From assembly GCF_003966695.1 (NCBI RefSeq), contig NZ_AP018827.1, positions 1,654,501-1,718,500 on the forward strand: 64,000 nt of DNA, written 5' to 3'. The notes beneath the pieces were generated by a model. It was not told where the DNA came from. It saw only the letters and a list, made by a program, of their open reading frames with translations, and searched no databases. Positions 9,833-17,196 of this stretch are shown one piece after another. The stretch's first letter is position 1. Each line of letters begins with the position of its first letter. The DNA comes from Asticcacaulis excentricus. Lineage in GTDB: Bacteria; Pseudomonadota; Alphaproteobacteria; Caulobacterales; Caulobacteraceae. The position numbers and the translations under genes were made by a program.

Positions 9833-10663
9833 TTACTGGACAAACCCGCCGACGCCGCCGTCGAAGACCATCGTCGAGCTGTAAGAAGCCGACGATTGCT
9901 TCACGACTTCGCGCTGGGCCATATAGTTTTCGGTGGTGGTCAGGGTCAGTACCTTGATACCGGCGCCGAACTTGCGCAGCAGCGAGCGCTCGTTACAGTC
10001 GCGGGCCGCCAGTTGCACCTTGCAGCGGACCTGACCGCCTTCGTGCCACAGGGCCTCGCTCTTGCGGCAATCGTAAGACTTGCCTTCGCCGCCGTCCTTG
10101 TCGCGCAAGGTGTAGCGCATCTTGGTCCCGGCGATGCAGCGATAGACTTCGCCGGCATAGCTGCCCGCCACGTCCTTACCGCCAAAGACCTGAGAGGCCG
10201 GATGCGGCACGCCCTTATCGTCGATGCAGGCGGCTTCGATAATCATCAGGCGGGTCGAACTGCGCGAGGCCTGATAGGATTCCATGGCGCGCGTTTCGCC
10301 GCCTTCGACGTTGAGGCCCATGGTCGAGGGGATGCCCTGCGCCTGCGACCAGTTGCCGTAGCCACCGCCGTAATAGACCGCACCCGAACCAGAACCGTTG
10401 AAGGCGCCAGGACCATAGGCGCGCGCACTGGCATTGGCATTGACGTTCACATTGACGTTGACATCGACATTGCCGCCACCGCCGCCACCGCAGCGACCAC
10501 CGCCGCACGGCATGTTGGGCTTACCCGGATGGGTCGGCGGGCTGGGCGGGGCCGGCGGCGTGCAGCCGCTGTTGCAGCCCGCACCGGCCAGAGCCGCGCT
10601 GGCCGTCATCATCATGCCGAACCCGACCACGGCGGCAAGGGTTTTTGCAAAGCTAACGCGCAT
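9833..10663 (-). CDS. Secreted Gly/Asn-rich protein of unknown function
   Basis: 276 aa from ATG 10663, chosen because it follows CAGGAGCG and opens a clear Sec signal peptide (MRVSFAKTLAAVVGFGMMM...ASAALA, cleavage near residue 26). The mature N-terminus has a cysteine- and proline-containing segment and poly-Gly runs. Next comes an alternating V-D-V-N-V-N-V-N-A-N stretch (about 65-80), then a Gly/Ser/Tyr-rich linker. The C-terminal 140 residues contain four conserved-looking cysteines (AACIDD, YRCIAG, YDCRK, RCKVQL) and look like a folded domain. Probably periplasmic or surface-exposed. I do not recognise the family; no operon partner. Confidence 0.72.
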   Translation of the reverse strand: MRVSFAKTLAAVVGFGMMMTASAALAGAGCNSGCTPPAPPSPPTHPGKPNMPCGGGRCGGGGGGNVDVNVNVNVNANASARAYGPGAFNGSGSGAVYYGGGYGNWSQAQGIPSTMGLNVEGGETRAMESYQASRSSTRLMIIEAACIDDKGVPHPASQVFGGKDVAGSYAGEVYRCIAGTKMRYTLRDKDGGEGKSYDCRKSEALWHEGGQVRCKVQLAARDCNERSLLRKFGAGIKVLTLTTTENYMAQREVVKQSSASYSSTMVFDGGVGGFVQ

Positions 10664-11001
10664 ATCACGCTCCTGAGTGTCTGGGGCAGGCCGCCGTAAT
10701 ACAGGCCCGGCTGCCGCTGAATGATCTGTGGTCCGCAACGGTCCTAAAATGCGCCAGTCTGGCACAAACGGGACCCGTTCTGCCGTCGTCTGAGCAAGAT
10801 CCGTACCGGACCGCTGAGACGGCGGACAAAAAGGCTTTCTGTCGTCGTAGCACAGGTGTCTTGCGGTAGTATTAAGCGCCTGACGCGAAAAGAGAACCGC
10901 TTTCCCCCTGCGGGTGCGCCGGACCGGTTTTTTTCGGCTCTGCATCGGTGTGGGGCCAGACAGGCCGGATTCTTGCTGTGTACACCTCAGAGGAGGCCGC
11001 C
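10664..11001. other. Intergenic region between divergent genes
   Basis: 338 bases between the start of the secreted Gly-rich protein and the start of the PAS gene. It must hold both promoters. I see no conserved -35/-10 pair that I would commit to, no hairpin of note and no convincing ORF. The ribosome site of the PAS gene (AGAGGAGG) is at its right end. Confidence 0.4.
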
Positions 11002-11574
11002 ATGGCTCACAATGACACAAGGACATTTCTCAGCTACTGGCAGGCGCTGCGTCGCAAGGCCGGTCAGACGCCGCTGCGTTCAGACCTTGACCCGATTCAT
11101 CTGAATACCCTTCTGCCATCCGCCTTTATACTGACAGCGCGCGACGGCTTTCGCTTCCGCCTGATCGGTGAGCGCGTCGAACGCCTGCATGGCACGCACC
11201 TCAAGGGGCGCGGCTTTACCGAACTGTTTGGCGAAGCGCACGCCGCGCTTGTGGTGGCCAGCCTGACCCTGGCGCGGCAGCGCGAAGAGGCGGTGTGTCT
11301 CAAGGTCCATGTGCCGCTTGAAACCATGGACGCTACGGGTGAACTGATGCTAGTGCCGCTGCGCAATGACAAGGGCCTTGTCGATCGCTTTGCCGGGGTC
11401 TATGCCCTGCATAGCGGCTGGCCGCGCCACTTTGCCAGCGTCCACCCGCTCGATATCGAGGCCCCGCTGGCCGACAAGCTGAGCCTGCTCGCGGCCCAGA
11501 TCGAAAACACCCAGACCACAGCCCCCAATCGCCAGACGCGCCTGATCGTTCTGAACGACCGCCGCGTGGCTTAG
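11002..11574 (+). CDS. PAS_5-type PAS-domain protein
   Basis: 190 aa from ATG 11002, preceded by AGAGGAGG at 10988-10995. The sequence TFLSYWQALR...P-RSDLDP followed by DGFRFRLIGERVERLHG is typical of the PAS_5 family, single-domain PAS proteins of alphaproteobacteria whose ligand and partner are mostly unknown; no output domain is attached. The TAG stop (11572-11574) is itself the first part of a family B repeat into which the IS110 element has inserted, so the gene is intact but its 3' flank is new. Confidence 0.8.
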   Translation: MAHNDTRTFLSYWQALRRKAGQTPLRSDLDPIHLNTLLPSAFILTARDGFRFRLIGERVERLHGTHLKGRGFTELFGEAHAALVVASLTLARQREEAVCLKVHVPLETMDATGELMLVPLRNDKGLVDRFAGVYALHSGWPRHFASVHPLDIEAPLADKLSLLAAQIENTQTTAPNRQTRLIVLNDRRVA

Positions 11575-11588
11575 AGTATCCGTTTTGA

Positions 11589-12527
11589 TCAAGCGGATTT
11601 TGGTGTCCATTTTCGCTTATTCCGCAGGAGTGCGTTAGCGAGGATGATGAGCTTTCGCATGACGGCAGTGATGGCGACTTTTGGTGGTTTTCCTGCGGCT
11701 TTGAGTTGGTGGTATTTGGCCTTGAGATTTGGGTTGAAACGGCAGGCGACGAGAGCAGGCATGTAGAGGGCTTGGCGGACGATGGCCCTGCCGCCGGCGA
11801 TGAAAGCGCGTCCGTTCCATCGTCCGGACTGGCGGGTCATGGGGGCCAGTCCGGAGAGTGCGGCGGCAGCCTTCTCATCGAGTTGACCGAGTTCCGGCAT
11901 CTCGATAAGGAGCGTAAAGGCCGTGATCTGCGACACGCCAGGTATCGAGACGAGGATGTCGAACCTGGCGCTCAGGGAGGCATCTGCGCCGATCATTGTC
12001 ATGATGGCGTGGTCCACGGCCTTGAGCTGGCGCTCGACCTGAGCGAGCCTGTCGGCATTGTGTCTCTTCAAGAGCGGGCTTGTAAGGTTGTTGGCCCTGT
12101 TTTTTGTGGCGGTCCTGTCCTTGATCAGGGCCAGCCGTGCGGCGTGTAACTCTTTCAGATCATTGTGGATTTGAGGGTTGGCTTTCAGAGTGCGTGGTTC
12201 AAGCAACTGGCCGTAACGGGCCAGCAATTCAGCGTCGATCCGGTCTGTCTTGGCCAGCCTGCCTGTGGCTTCACAGAAGCGACGGGCAAGGCGCGGATTG
12301 ACTTTGGAGAGCGGCAATCCTTGCGCCATCATGAACTGCTCGAAGGCTTTGTGGTAGGGGCCTGTCGGCTCATAGACAATCCGCGCCACGCCCTTTTCGG
12401 TGATCCACCTGACAATGGTGGCAAATCCCTTGCGGTCATTACTGACCCTCAGGGTTTGACCGTCTGGCAGACTGTGCAGGTCGATATGGTCTTTCGAGAT
12501 GTCTGCACCGATGGTATTATCGTTCAT
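11589..12527 (-). CDS. IS110-family DEDD transposase (RNA-guided recombinase type)
   Basis: 312 aa with the N-terminal RuvC-like DEDD domain: D9 (GADISKDHID), E53 (VYEPTG), D95 and D98 (KTDRIDAELLARY). A middle coiled region is followed by the C-terminal Transposase_20 domain (SIPGVSQITAFTLL ... SGLAPMTRQSGRW), where Ser234 is the likely nucleophile. All expected catalytic residues are present and the frame is unbroken, so the enzyme is probably active. Recent work on IS621 shows that such recombinases use a bridge RNA from the element's non-coding end; the candidate RNA lies directly upstream. Confidence 0.93.
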   Translation of the reverse strand: MNDNTIGADISKDHIDLHSLPDGQTLRVSNDRKGFATIVRWITEKGVARIVYEPTGPYHKAFEQFMMAQGLPLSKVNPRLARRFCEATGRLAKTDRIDAELLARYGQLLEPRTLKANPQIHNDLKELHAARLALIKDRTATKNRANNLTSPLLKRHNADRLAQVERQLKAVDHAIMTMIGADASLSARFDILVSIPGVSQITAFTLLIEMPELGQLDEKAAAALSGLAPMTRQSGRWNGRAFIAGGRAIVRQALYMPALVACRFNPNLKAKYHQLKAAGKPPKVAITAVMRKLIILANALLRNKRKWTPKSA

Positions 12528-12539
12528 CTTTTCTGATCT

Positions 12540-12720
12540 CCTATGCTTGTCATCCGAGCCAAAAGCTCCGGTATCCGTTCAGGACGATTGGAAAAGATGG
12601 GGGCGATCAAACTCTAAACCGGTCCGGCCTTCCTAAGAAGGCTGACCTGCGGAATCACGATCCGTCCCCCATCGCCGGAGACGGATGGCCGTCCTCTCCG
12701 GCGCTTCTTTATCGCACCAA
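12540..12720 (-). ncRNA. Candidate IS110 bridge RNA (target loop then donor loop)
   Basis: Read on the minus strand. A 5' hairpin (12702-12674, GCCGGAGA/TCTCCGGC) comes first. Next is an internal-loop structure closed by CCCCC/GGGGG and GATC/GATC arms (12659-12670 with 12599-12608) and capped by a GCCTTC/GAAGGC hairpin (12627-12642). Its two strands hold GATTCCGC (12656-12649) and TTTAGAG (12618-12612). Then a second loop holds AACGGATAC (12579-12571) and GACAAG (12551-12546) around a GAGC/GCTC hairpin. AACGGATAC equals the element's right end plus core C (9/9). GACAAG is complementary to core CT plus the left end (6/6). TTTAGAG is complementary to CTCTAAA of the family B target (6/7 at this site). 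GATTCCGC matches the left target GAATGCGC at 6/8. Order and geometry follow IS621. RNA ends are not determined. Confidence 0.72.
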
Positions 12721-12742
12721 GAAGCACAGAAATCATAAGACA

Positions 12743-12844
12743 AGCGCATTCCGAAAAGTGTGAAACGGTTTTCGGAATCAAATGCGCTACAAAACAAAAT
12801 GTTAGAGCGACATTTCGATTCAACCTGAACGAAATGCGCTCTAA
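12743..12844 (+). repeat. Family B two-hairpin repeat, copy 1 (interrupted by the IS at its left end)
   Basis: About 100 bases with two hairpins. The first is GCGCATTCCGAAAA...TTTTCGGAAT...ATGCGC; the second is AGAGCG...ATTTCG...CGAAAT...CGCTCT at 12804-12842. The first six bases (TTAGAG) are left at 11571-11576 on the far side of the IS110 element. About 90% identical to copy 2 (24117-24223), which is in reverse orientation. It now forms the upstream region of ppk2. Confidence 0.85.
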
Positions 12845-12908
12845 GCGGGATTTGCTGTTGAAATTTTTGTCACGGCGGGTGAGCCTCTCTGTCTGAGAAG
12901 GAGCGCCC

Positions 12909-13667
12909 ATGACCGAGGACGAATACGAAGCCGAACTGGCCCGCTTGCAGGTGGCTCTGGTCGATGCCCAGATCTGGGCCGTGGCCGAGGGCAAGAAGAT
13001 CTGCCTTGTTTTTGAGGGCCGCGACAGCGCGGGCAAGGACGGGGCGATCAAGCGCATTACCGAGCACCTGTCGGTGCGGCAGACGCGCGTCATCGCCCTG
13101 CCCAAACCATCTGATCGTGAAAAAAGCCAGTGGTGGTTTCAGCGCTATGCCGAGCACCTGCCCGCCGCCGGGGAATGGGTGATCTTTAACCGCTCGTGGT
13201 ACAATCGCGCCGGGGTCGAAAAGGTGATGGGCTTTTCCACGCCGCAGGATCAGGAGATTTTCCTGCGAGATGTGACGCCGTTTGAGACCATGCTGGACGA
13301 TGCCGGGATCATCCTGATCAAGCTGTGGCTGGATATTTCCAAAAAGGAACAGAAAGAGCGGCTGGATGACCGGCGCTCCGATCCACTCAAGCGCCTGAAG
13401 GTGTCACCGCTCGATGCGGTGGCGCAGGAGAAATGGGACGCCTATTCCGCCGCGCGTGATGAGATGCTGCGCCGCTCACACCACGCGGGCGGCCCGTGGA
13501 CCTGCGTCAGGACCGACAAGAAAAAAGAGGCGCGGCTCAACATTATCCGCCACGTCCTGCACAATCTGGGCTGCCCGGCCTATACCCACAATGTGCCCAC
13601 CCCCGATGCGGACATCGTTTTCGGCTACGATAAGGTCATCGCGGGCGAAAAGGCCTTGTTTAGCTAA
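12909..13667 (+). CDS. ppk2: Polyphosphate kinase 2 family protein (PPK2)
   Basis: Transfers phosphate between polyphosphate and nucleotides (ADP/GDP or AMP, depending on class). 252 aa, the single-domain PPK2 length. Walker A FEGRDSAGKDGAIK near residues 35-48, FNRSWYNRAG in the Walker B position (many homologues have FDRSWYNR), and the lid segment DDRRSDPLKRLKVSP. Start ATG 12909 follows GAGAAGGAGC. A single-gene unit whose promoter region contains the family B repeat with the IS110 element beyond it, so its regulation may have changed on insertion. Confidence 0.92.
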   Translation: MTEDEYEAELARLQVALVDAQIWAVAEGKKICLVFEGRDSAGKDGAIKRITEHLSVRQTRVIALPKPSDREKSQWWFQRYAEHLPAAGEWVIFNRSWYNRAGVEKVMGFSTPQDQEIFLRDVTPFETMLDDAGIILIKLWLDISKKEQKERLDDRRSDPLKRLKVSPLDAVAQEKWDAYSAARDEMLRRSHHAGGPWTCVRTDKKKEARLNIIRHVLHNLGCPAYTHNVPTPDADIVFGYDKVIAGEKALFS

Positions 13668-13772
13668 AGCGGTGTCGCAAAGCGTGAGCGCTCTTGAAAA
13701 AACATTACTATAAAACAAATATTTAGATCACACCCCCGCAAAACGCCGTAACAAAACAAACGCCAGGGCCAG

Positions 13773-13796
13773 GTTTCGACGGATCGGACGAAACCC
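13773..13796 (-). terminator. Probable terminator of the aceA operon
   Basis: GGTTTCG (13773-13779) pairs with CGAAACC (13790-13796) over a 10-base loop. On the minus strand the stem is followed, after a short gap, by GTTTGTTTTGTT. It is 30 bases beyond the stop of the last small gene. Confidence 0.5.
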
Positions 13797-13825
13797 GGCT
13801 CAGATGCGTAGGGTTGGGGATGCTC

Positions 13826-14035
13826 CTACTCGTACCCGTGGGCCGCCTCATTGATGGTCAGGGTCGGCATACGGGTGAAATCGACCTCGACCGGCTGCGC
13901 CAGCTTGAGCCGATAGGTGCGCAAAACGTGTTCAAGGCGACGCCGGGTTTCCTGCGTGGCGGCCGCATCCGCATTGAGGTTCAGCGGCGCGAGGCAGAAG
14001 TCGATAATGGCATCCGGACGGGTATAGGTGGTCAT
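13826..14035 (-). CDS. Small protein downstream of aceA, unknown function
   Basis: 69 aa (MTTYTRPDAIIDFCLAP...), 12 bases after the isocitrate lyase stop, with an AAGGAGTA ribosome site in the gap. No membrane helix or signal; the middle is a helical, charged stretch (TQETRRRLEHVLRTYRLKLA) and the end is acidic. Its tight position behind aceA, and the matching small gene in front of it, suggest a role tied to the glyoxylate shunt or acetate growth. Not recognised as a known family. Confidence 0.65.
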   Translation of the reverse strand: MTTYTRPDAIIDFCLAPLNLNADAAATQETRRRLEHVLRTYRLKLAQPVEVDFTRMPTLTINEAAHGYE

Positions 14036-14047
14036 AGCAATACTCCT

Positions 14048-15346
14048 TTATTCCGCTGGCGTCATTTCAGCGGCGTGAAACTGAGCGGTTTCGGTCGAGT
14101 CCTTCAGCGCGGTGGTCGAGGACCGCCCATTGGTGATGGTCATGGCGATCTTATCGAAATAGCCGGTGCCGACCTCACGCTGGTGACGGGTAGCGGTATA
14201 GCCCGCCGCCTCGTTGGCGAATTCGCGCTGCTGAAGCTCGGAATAGGCCGCCATGCCGCGGTCGCGGTAACCGGAGGCCAGCTCGAACATGCCGTTATTC
14301 AGCGAGTGGAAGCCGGCCAGGGTTACGAACTGGAACTTATAGCCCATAGCCCCTAACTCGCGCTGGAACTTGGCGATCGTCGCCTCGTCCAGCTTGGCCT
14401 TCCAGTTGAAGGACGGCGAGCAGTTATAGGCCAGCAGCTTGCCCGGATGGACCTTGTGCACGGCCTCGGCAAAGCGGCGCGCGTCATCGAGGTCCGGGTG
14501 CGAGGTTTCCCACCACAAAAGGTCGGCGTATTTGGCGTAGGCCAGACCGCGCGCAATGCAGTGATCAAGCCCCGTCCCGGCCTTCAGGCGGAAGAAGCCT
14601 TCCGGCGTGCGGCTGTCGCGGTCGATGAACGGATGGTCGCGCTCGTCAATGTCCGAGGTGATCAGTTGCGCCGACTCGGCATCGGTGCGCGCCACAGTGA
14701 GGGTGGGCACGCCCATCACATCGGCCGCCAGACGCGCCGCGATCAGGTTGCGCTCATGCGCCTGGGTCGGGATCAGCACCTTGCCGCCGAGGTGGCCGCA
14801 CTTCTTTTCCGAAGCCAGTTGGTCCTCGAAATGCACGCCCGCCGCCCCGGCCTCGATAAAGGCCTTCATGATCTCAAAGCTGTTGAGCGGCCCGCCGAAA
14901 CCGGCCTCGGCATCGGCGACTATGGGCGCGAACCAGTCGCGTTTCACGCCACCCTCAGAATGCTCGATCTGATCGGCGCGCTGAAGCGTGCGGTTGATGC
15001 GGCGGCACAGTTCCGGGGCGGCATTGGCCGGGTACAGCGACTGATCCGGATACATGGCCGAAGCCGTGTTGGCATCCGCCGCCACCTGCCAGCCAGACAG
15101 GTAAATGGCCTTAAGCCCGGCGCGCACCATCTGCATGGCCTGATTGCCGGTGACGGCCCCCAGCGCATTGATAAACGGCTCCTCGTGCAGGAGTTGCCAC
15201 AGGCGGTTGGCCCCGCGCTCGGCCAGCGTATTGTGCACAAGGACCGAACCCCGCAGCTTTTCGACCTCCTGCGGCGTGTACGGACGGGTAATGCCGTCGA
15301 AGCGCCCCTTGGGGGCATTGGGCACAAGTTGCTCGAAAGTGGTCAT
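14048..15346 (-). CDS. aceA: Isocitrate lyase
   Basis: Cleaves isocitrate to glyoxylate and succinate, the entry to the glyoxylate shunt for growth on acetate or fatty acids. 432 aa, the short bacterial class. The catalytic loop KKCGH is present ([16 protein letters not shown], near residue 180), together with [10 protein letters not shown] and the C-terminal [18 protein letters not shown] motif. Its ATG overlaps the stop of the preceding 59-codon gene (ATGA), indicating coupled translation. The divergent ScfR-like regulator is the probable controller. Malate synthase is not in this window. Confidence 0.97.
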   Translation of the reverse strand: MTTFEQLVPNAPKGRFDGITRPYTPQEVEKLRGSVLVHNTLAERGANRLWQLLHEEPFINALGAVTGNQAMQMVRAGLKAIYLSGWQVAADANTASAMYPDQSLYPANAAPELCRRINRTLQRADQIEHSEGGVKRDWFAPIVADAEAGFGGPLNSFEIMKAFIEAGAAGVHFEDQLASEKKCGHLGGKVLIPTQAHERNLIAARLAADVMGVPTLTVARTDAESAQLITSDIDERDHPFIDRDSRTPEGFFRLKAGTGLDHCIARGLAYAKYADLLWWETSHPDLDDARRFAEAVHKVHPGKLLAYNCSPSFNWKAKLDEATIAKFQRELGAMGYKFQFVTLAGFHSLNNGMFELASGYRDRGMAAYSELQQREFANEAAGYTATRHQREVGTGYFDKIAMTITNGRSSTTALKDSTETAQFHAAEMTPAE

Positions 15347-15522
15347 GACAGGGTCTCCGTATCCCGACGCTCAGGCCGGGGTGTGGTGGGATTGAGGCTT
15401 TCGCGATGGGCCATCAGGGCGGCCTGACGCGACAGGACGGCCGCCGCGCCAAAGGAGGACGCATAGACGGCCACAAGGTCGAACGGGCTCAGGAACGGTG
15501 TAAAGATGGGTGAATTTGTCAT
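15343..15522 (-). CDS. 59-aa protein translationally coupled to aceA
   Basis: Reads [20 protein letters not shown] and ends ERRDTETLS, with its TGA overlapping the aceA ATG. A strong ribosome site (GAAAGGAG) lies 7 bases before the ATG at 15522. A single hydrophobic-amphipathic stretch (about 14-32, [20 protein letters not shown]) is followed by a polar tail. It may be a small regulator or simply a leader ORF that delivers ribosomes to aceA. I do not recognise it. Confidence 0.68.
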   Translation of the reverse strand: MTNSPIFTPFLSPFDLVAVYASSFGAAAVLSRQAALMAHRESLNPTTPRPERRDTETLS

Positions 15523-15720
15523 AATACGTCTCCTTTCCGGCGGCCGGGCCGCGCTGTTGATGGGACGATTAAGCGCCGAAAATCAGCGAAACGGGAGGGT
15601 TTGGTGGGTAAATGTCGCGTCATTTGGCAAAACGCGACCTTGTTGGTTTTGTGAATTTGTGACTAAATGACTCCCGCTCCTTGTGCCTATGGCTCCACCG
15701 CCGGAAGGAGAAAGGCCCTC
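15523..15720. promoter_or_regulatory. Divergent control region between the aceA operon and scfR-like gene
   Basis: 198 bases separating the divergent starts. The stretch 15600-15665 is A/T-richer than its surroundings and carries CATTTGGCAAAACG and TTGGTTTTGTGAATTTGTGAC. The TTTGGCAAA-type sequence resembles the TTTGCAAA-like sites bound by RamB/ScfR-type regulators, so this is where I would place the operator. The assignment is inference. Confidence 0.35.
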
Positions 15721-17154
15721 ATGTCTGAACTTGATCGCAAACTCTTCCTGGGCGGCCGCCTCAAACGCCTGCGGCACGACCTGAACCTGACCCAGACGCG
15801 CATGGCCGAAGACCTTGGCGTGTCGCCCTCCTATCTCAACCATCTGGAGCGCAATCAGCGCCCGGTGACGGCGCAGGTGCTGCTGAAGCTGGCCTCGACC
15901 TATGATCTCGACATGCGCAGCTTCACCTCCGAAGCTGATCCGTCGGGTGAGGCCGATCTGGCCGAGGTGCTGAGCGATCCGCTGTTCAAGGACCTGCATG
16001 CGCCGCGCCGCGAAATCGCCGATCTGGTCGCCGCCTCTCCCACGGTGGCCGAAGCCATGCTGCGGCTGTACCGCGCCTATAAGGAGCGCAAGGTGCGTGA
16101 GGTGATCGACCTCAGTTCGGCGGAAATCCTCAACGAACATTCGCCCGCCGACTGGACCCGCGATCAGGTGCAGGCGGCCAATAACCACTTCCCGGACTTC
16201 GATGAACGCGGCGAGGCCTTGTTCGAGGCGCTGGGCGGTGATCCACACACGCTCGAAGCCGCCGCCGAACGCCGGCTACAAAGCGAGTTCGGCATCGGGG
16301 TGCGCTTCATGCCGGCCTCGGTCATGCTGATCTATCAGCGGCGCTACGATCCACACCGGCGCCGTCTGATGCTGTCGGAGACGCTGGCCCCCTCCTCGCG
16401 CGTCTTCGCCATCGTCTATCAACTGGCTCTGTCGCTATACGGCGCGGAGCTGAATGCGCGCGTCGAACGCGCCAAGGCCCCGGACCTCGCCTCGGCGCGC
16501 CTGTTCAAGATTGCGTTGCTCAACTATCTGACGGCGGCGACCCTGATGCCCTATGGCCGCTTTCATGAGGCGGCCGAAGCCTGTGGCTACGATCTGGAGC
16601 TTTTACGTGCCCCGTTCGGCGTCAGTTTCGAACAGGCGGCGCACCGCCTGACTACCCTGTCGCAGCCCGGCCGCCGCGGCGTGCCCTTTTTCATGATGCG
16701 GATAGATTCCGCAGGCAATGTCTCCAAACGCTTTGCCGCGGGAAAGTTTCCCTTTTCACGCTTTGGCGGGGCCTGCCCGCGCTGGAACCTGCATCAGGCC
16801 TTTCAGTCGCCGGGCCGCATTCTCACCCAGGTGATCGAAACCCCCGCAAGCCCAAGCGGCGAGAGGTCGCGCTATTTCACGCTGGCGCGCACGCTCGACC
16901 GGGGCCTGCGCGGCTGGGACGGCGGGGCCTATAGCGAGCAGGCGCTGGGGCTGGGCTGTGAGCTGAAATACGCCGACAAGCTGGTCTATGCGAAGGGGCT
17001 CGACCTCAGCAACCCGGCAGCGGTCGAAACCGGCCCCATGTGCCGGCTGTGCGAACGCCCGAACTGCCGCGAACGCGCCGCCCCCCCGGTGACCAAGACC
17101 CTGTCCGTCGATGAGTGGATCAAGTCAGCCACGGCGTTTCCGTTTGCGGGGTAA
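15721..17154 (+). CDS. ScfR/RamB-type transcriptional regulator (XRE HTH + degenerate IrrE-like domain)
   Basis: 477 aa from ATG 15721, preceded by GGAAGGAGAAAGG. Residues about 9-66 form an XRE helix-turn-helix (GGRLKRLRHDLNLTQTRMAE, then GVSPSYLNHLERNQRP). The middle matches the IrrE/DUF955-like region, but the usual HExxH metal motif is replaced (VYQLALSLYG), as in short-chain fatty acyl-CoA regulators. The C-terminus has a cysteine cluster (MCRLCERPNCRERA). Such proteins control glyoxylate, methylcitrate or acetate genes in response to acyl-CoA. Divergence from aceA makes aceA the obvious target. Confidence 0.85.
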   Translation: MSELDRKLFLGGRLKRLRHDLNLTQTRMAEDLGVSPSYLNHLERNQRPVTAQVLLKLASTYDLDMRSFTSEADPSGEADLAEVLSDPLFKDLHAPRREIADLVAASPTVAEAMLRLYRAYKERKVREVIDLSSAEILNEHSPADWTRDQVQAANNHFPDFDERGEALFEALGGDPHTLEAAAERRLQSEFGIGVRFMPASVMLIYQRRYDPHRRRLMLSETLAPSSRVFAIVYQLALSLYGAELNARVERAKAPDLASARLFKIALLNYLTAATLMPYGRFHEAAEACGYDLELLRAPFGVSFEQAAHRLTTLSQPGRRGVPFFMMRIDSAGNVSKRFAAGKFPFSRFGGACPRWNLHQAFQSPGRILTQVIETPASPSGERSRYFTLARTLDRGLRGWDGGAYSEQALGLGCELKYADKLVYAKGLDLSNPAAVETGPMCRLCERPNCRERAAPPVTKTLSVDEWIKSATAFPFAG

Positions 17155-17156
17155 TC

Positions 17157-17190
17157 ATACCTCCCCATGCCTTCGGCATAGGGAGGTATA
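17157..17190. terminator. Bidirectional terminator-like hairpin (family A repeat)
   Basis: ATACCTCCC-CATGCC-TTC-GGCAT-AGGGAGGTAT makes a near-perfect stem between the convergent ends of the ScfR-like gene and the AraD1-like gene. The ACCTCCC/GGGAGGT arms and TATA flank match the family A repeats. Confidence 0.65.
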
Positions 17191-17196
17191 GGGCGC

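Larger units (their letters stand above)
11577..12744 (-). mobile_element. IS110-family insertion sequence (complete), CT core
   Basis: A 1168-bp element carrying one DEDD transposase, a short right end (12 bases after the transposase stop) and a 200-base non-coding left end. The ends are inferred from the flanks. TTAG-AG stands at 11571-11576 and AG-CGCATTCCG at 12743-12753. Joining them at the shared AG (CT on the transposase strand) restores TTAGAGCGCATTCCG, which occurs uninterrupted at 24208-24222 in the opposite orientation. There are no terminal inverted repeats and no target duplication beyond the 2-bp core, as expected for IS110. Confidence 0.85.

Noticed and set aside
9833-11026. 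Longer version of the Gly-rich secreted protein starting at 11026
   Set aside because: It would place 121 extra non-conserved residues before a textbook signal peptide and ribosome site at 10663.
11576-12579. Direct repeat GTATCCGTT at 11576-11584 and 12571-12579, at first sight a target-site duplication
   Set aside because: One copy is at the IS end, but the other is 165 bases inside the element, so it cannot be a duplication made on insertion. It fits better as the donor guide of the bridge RNA.
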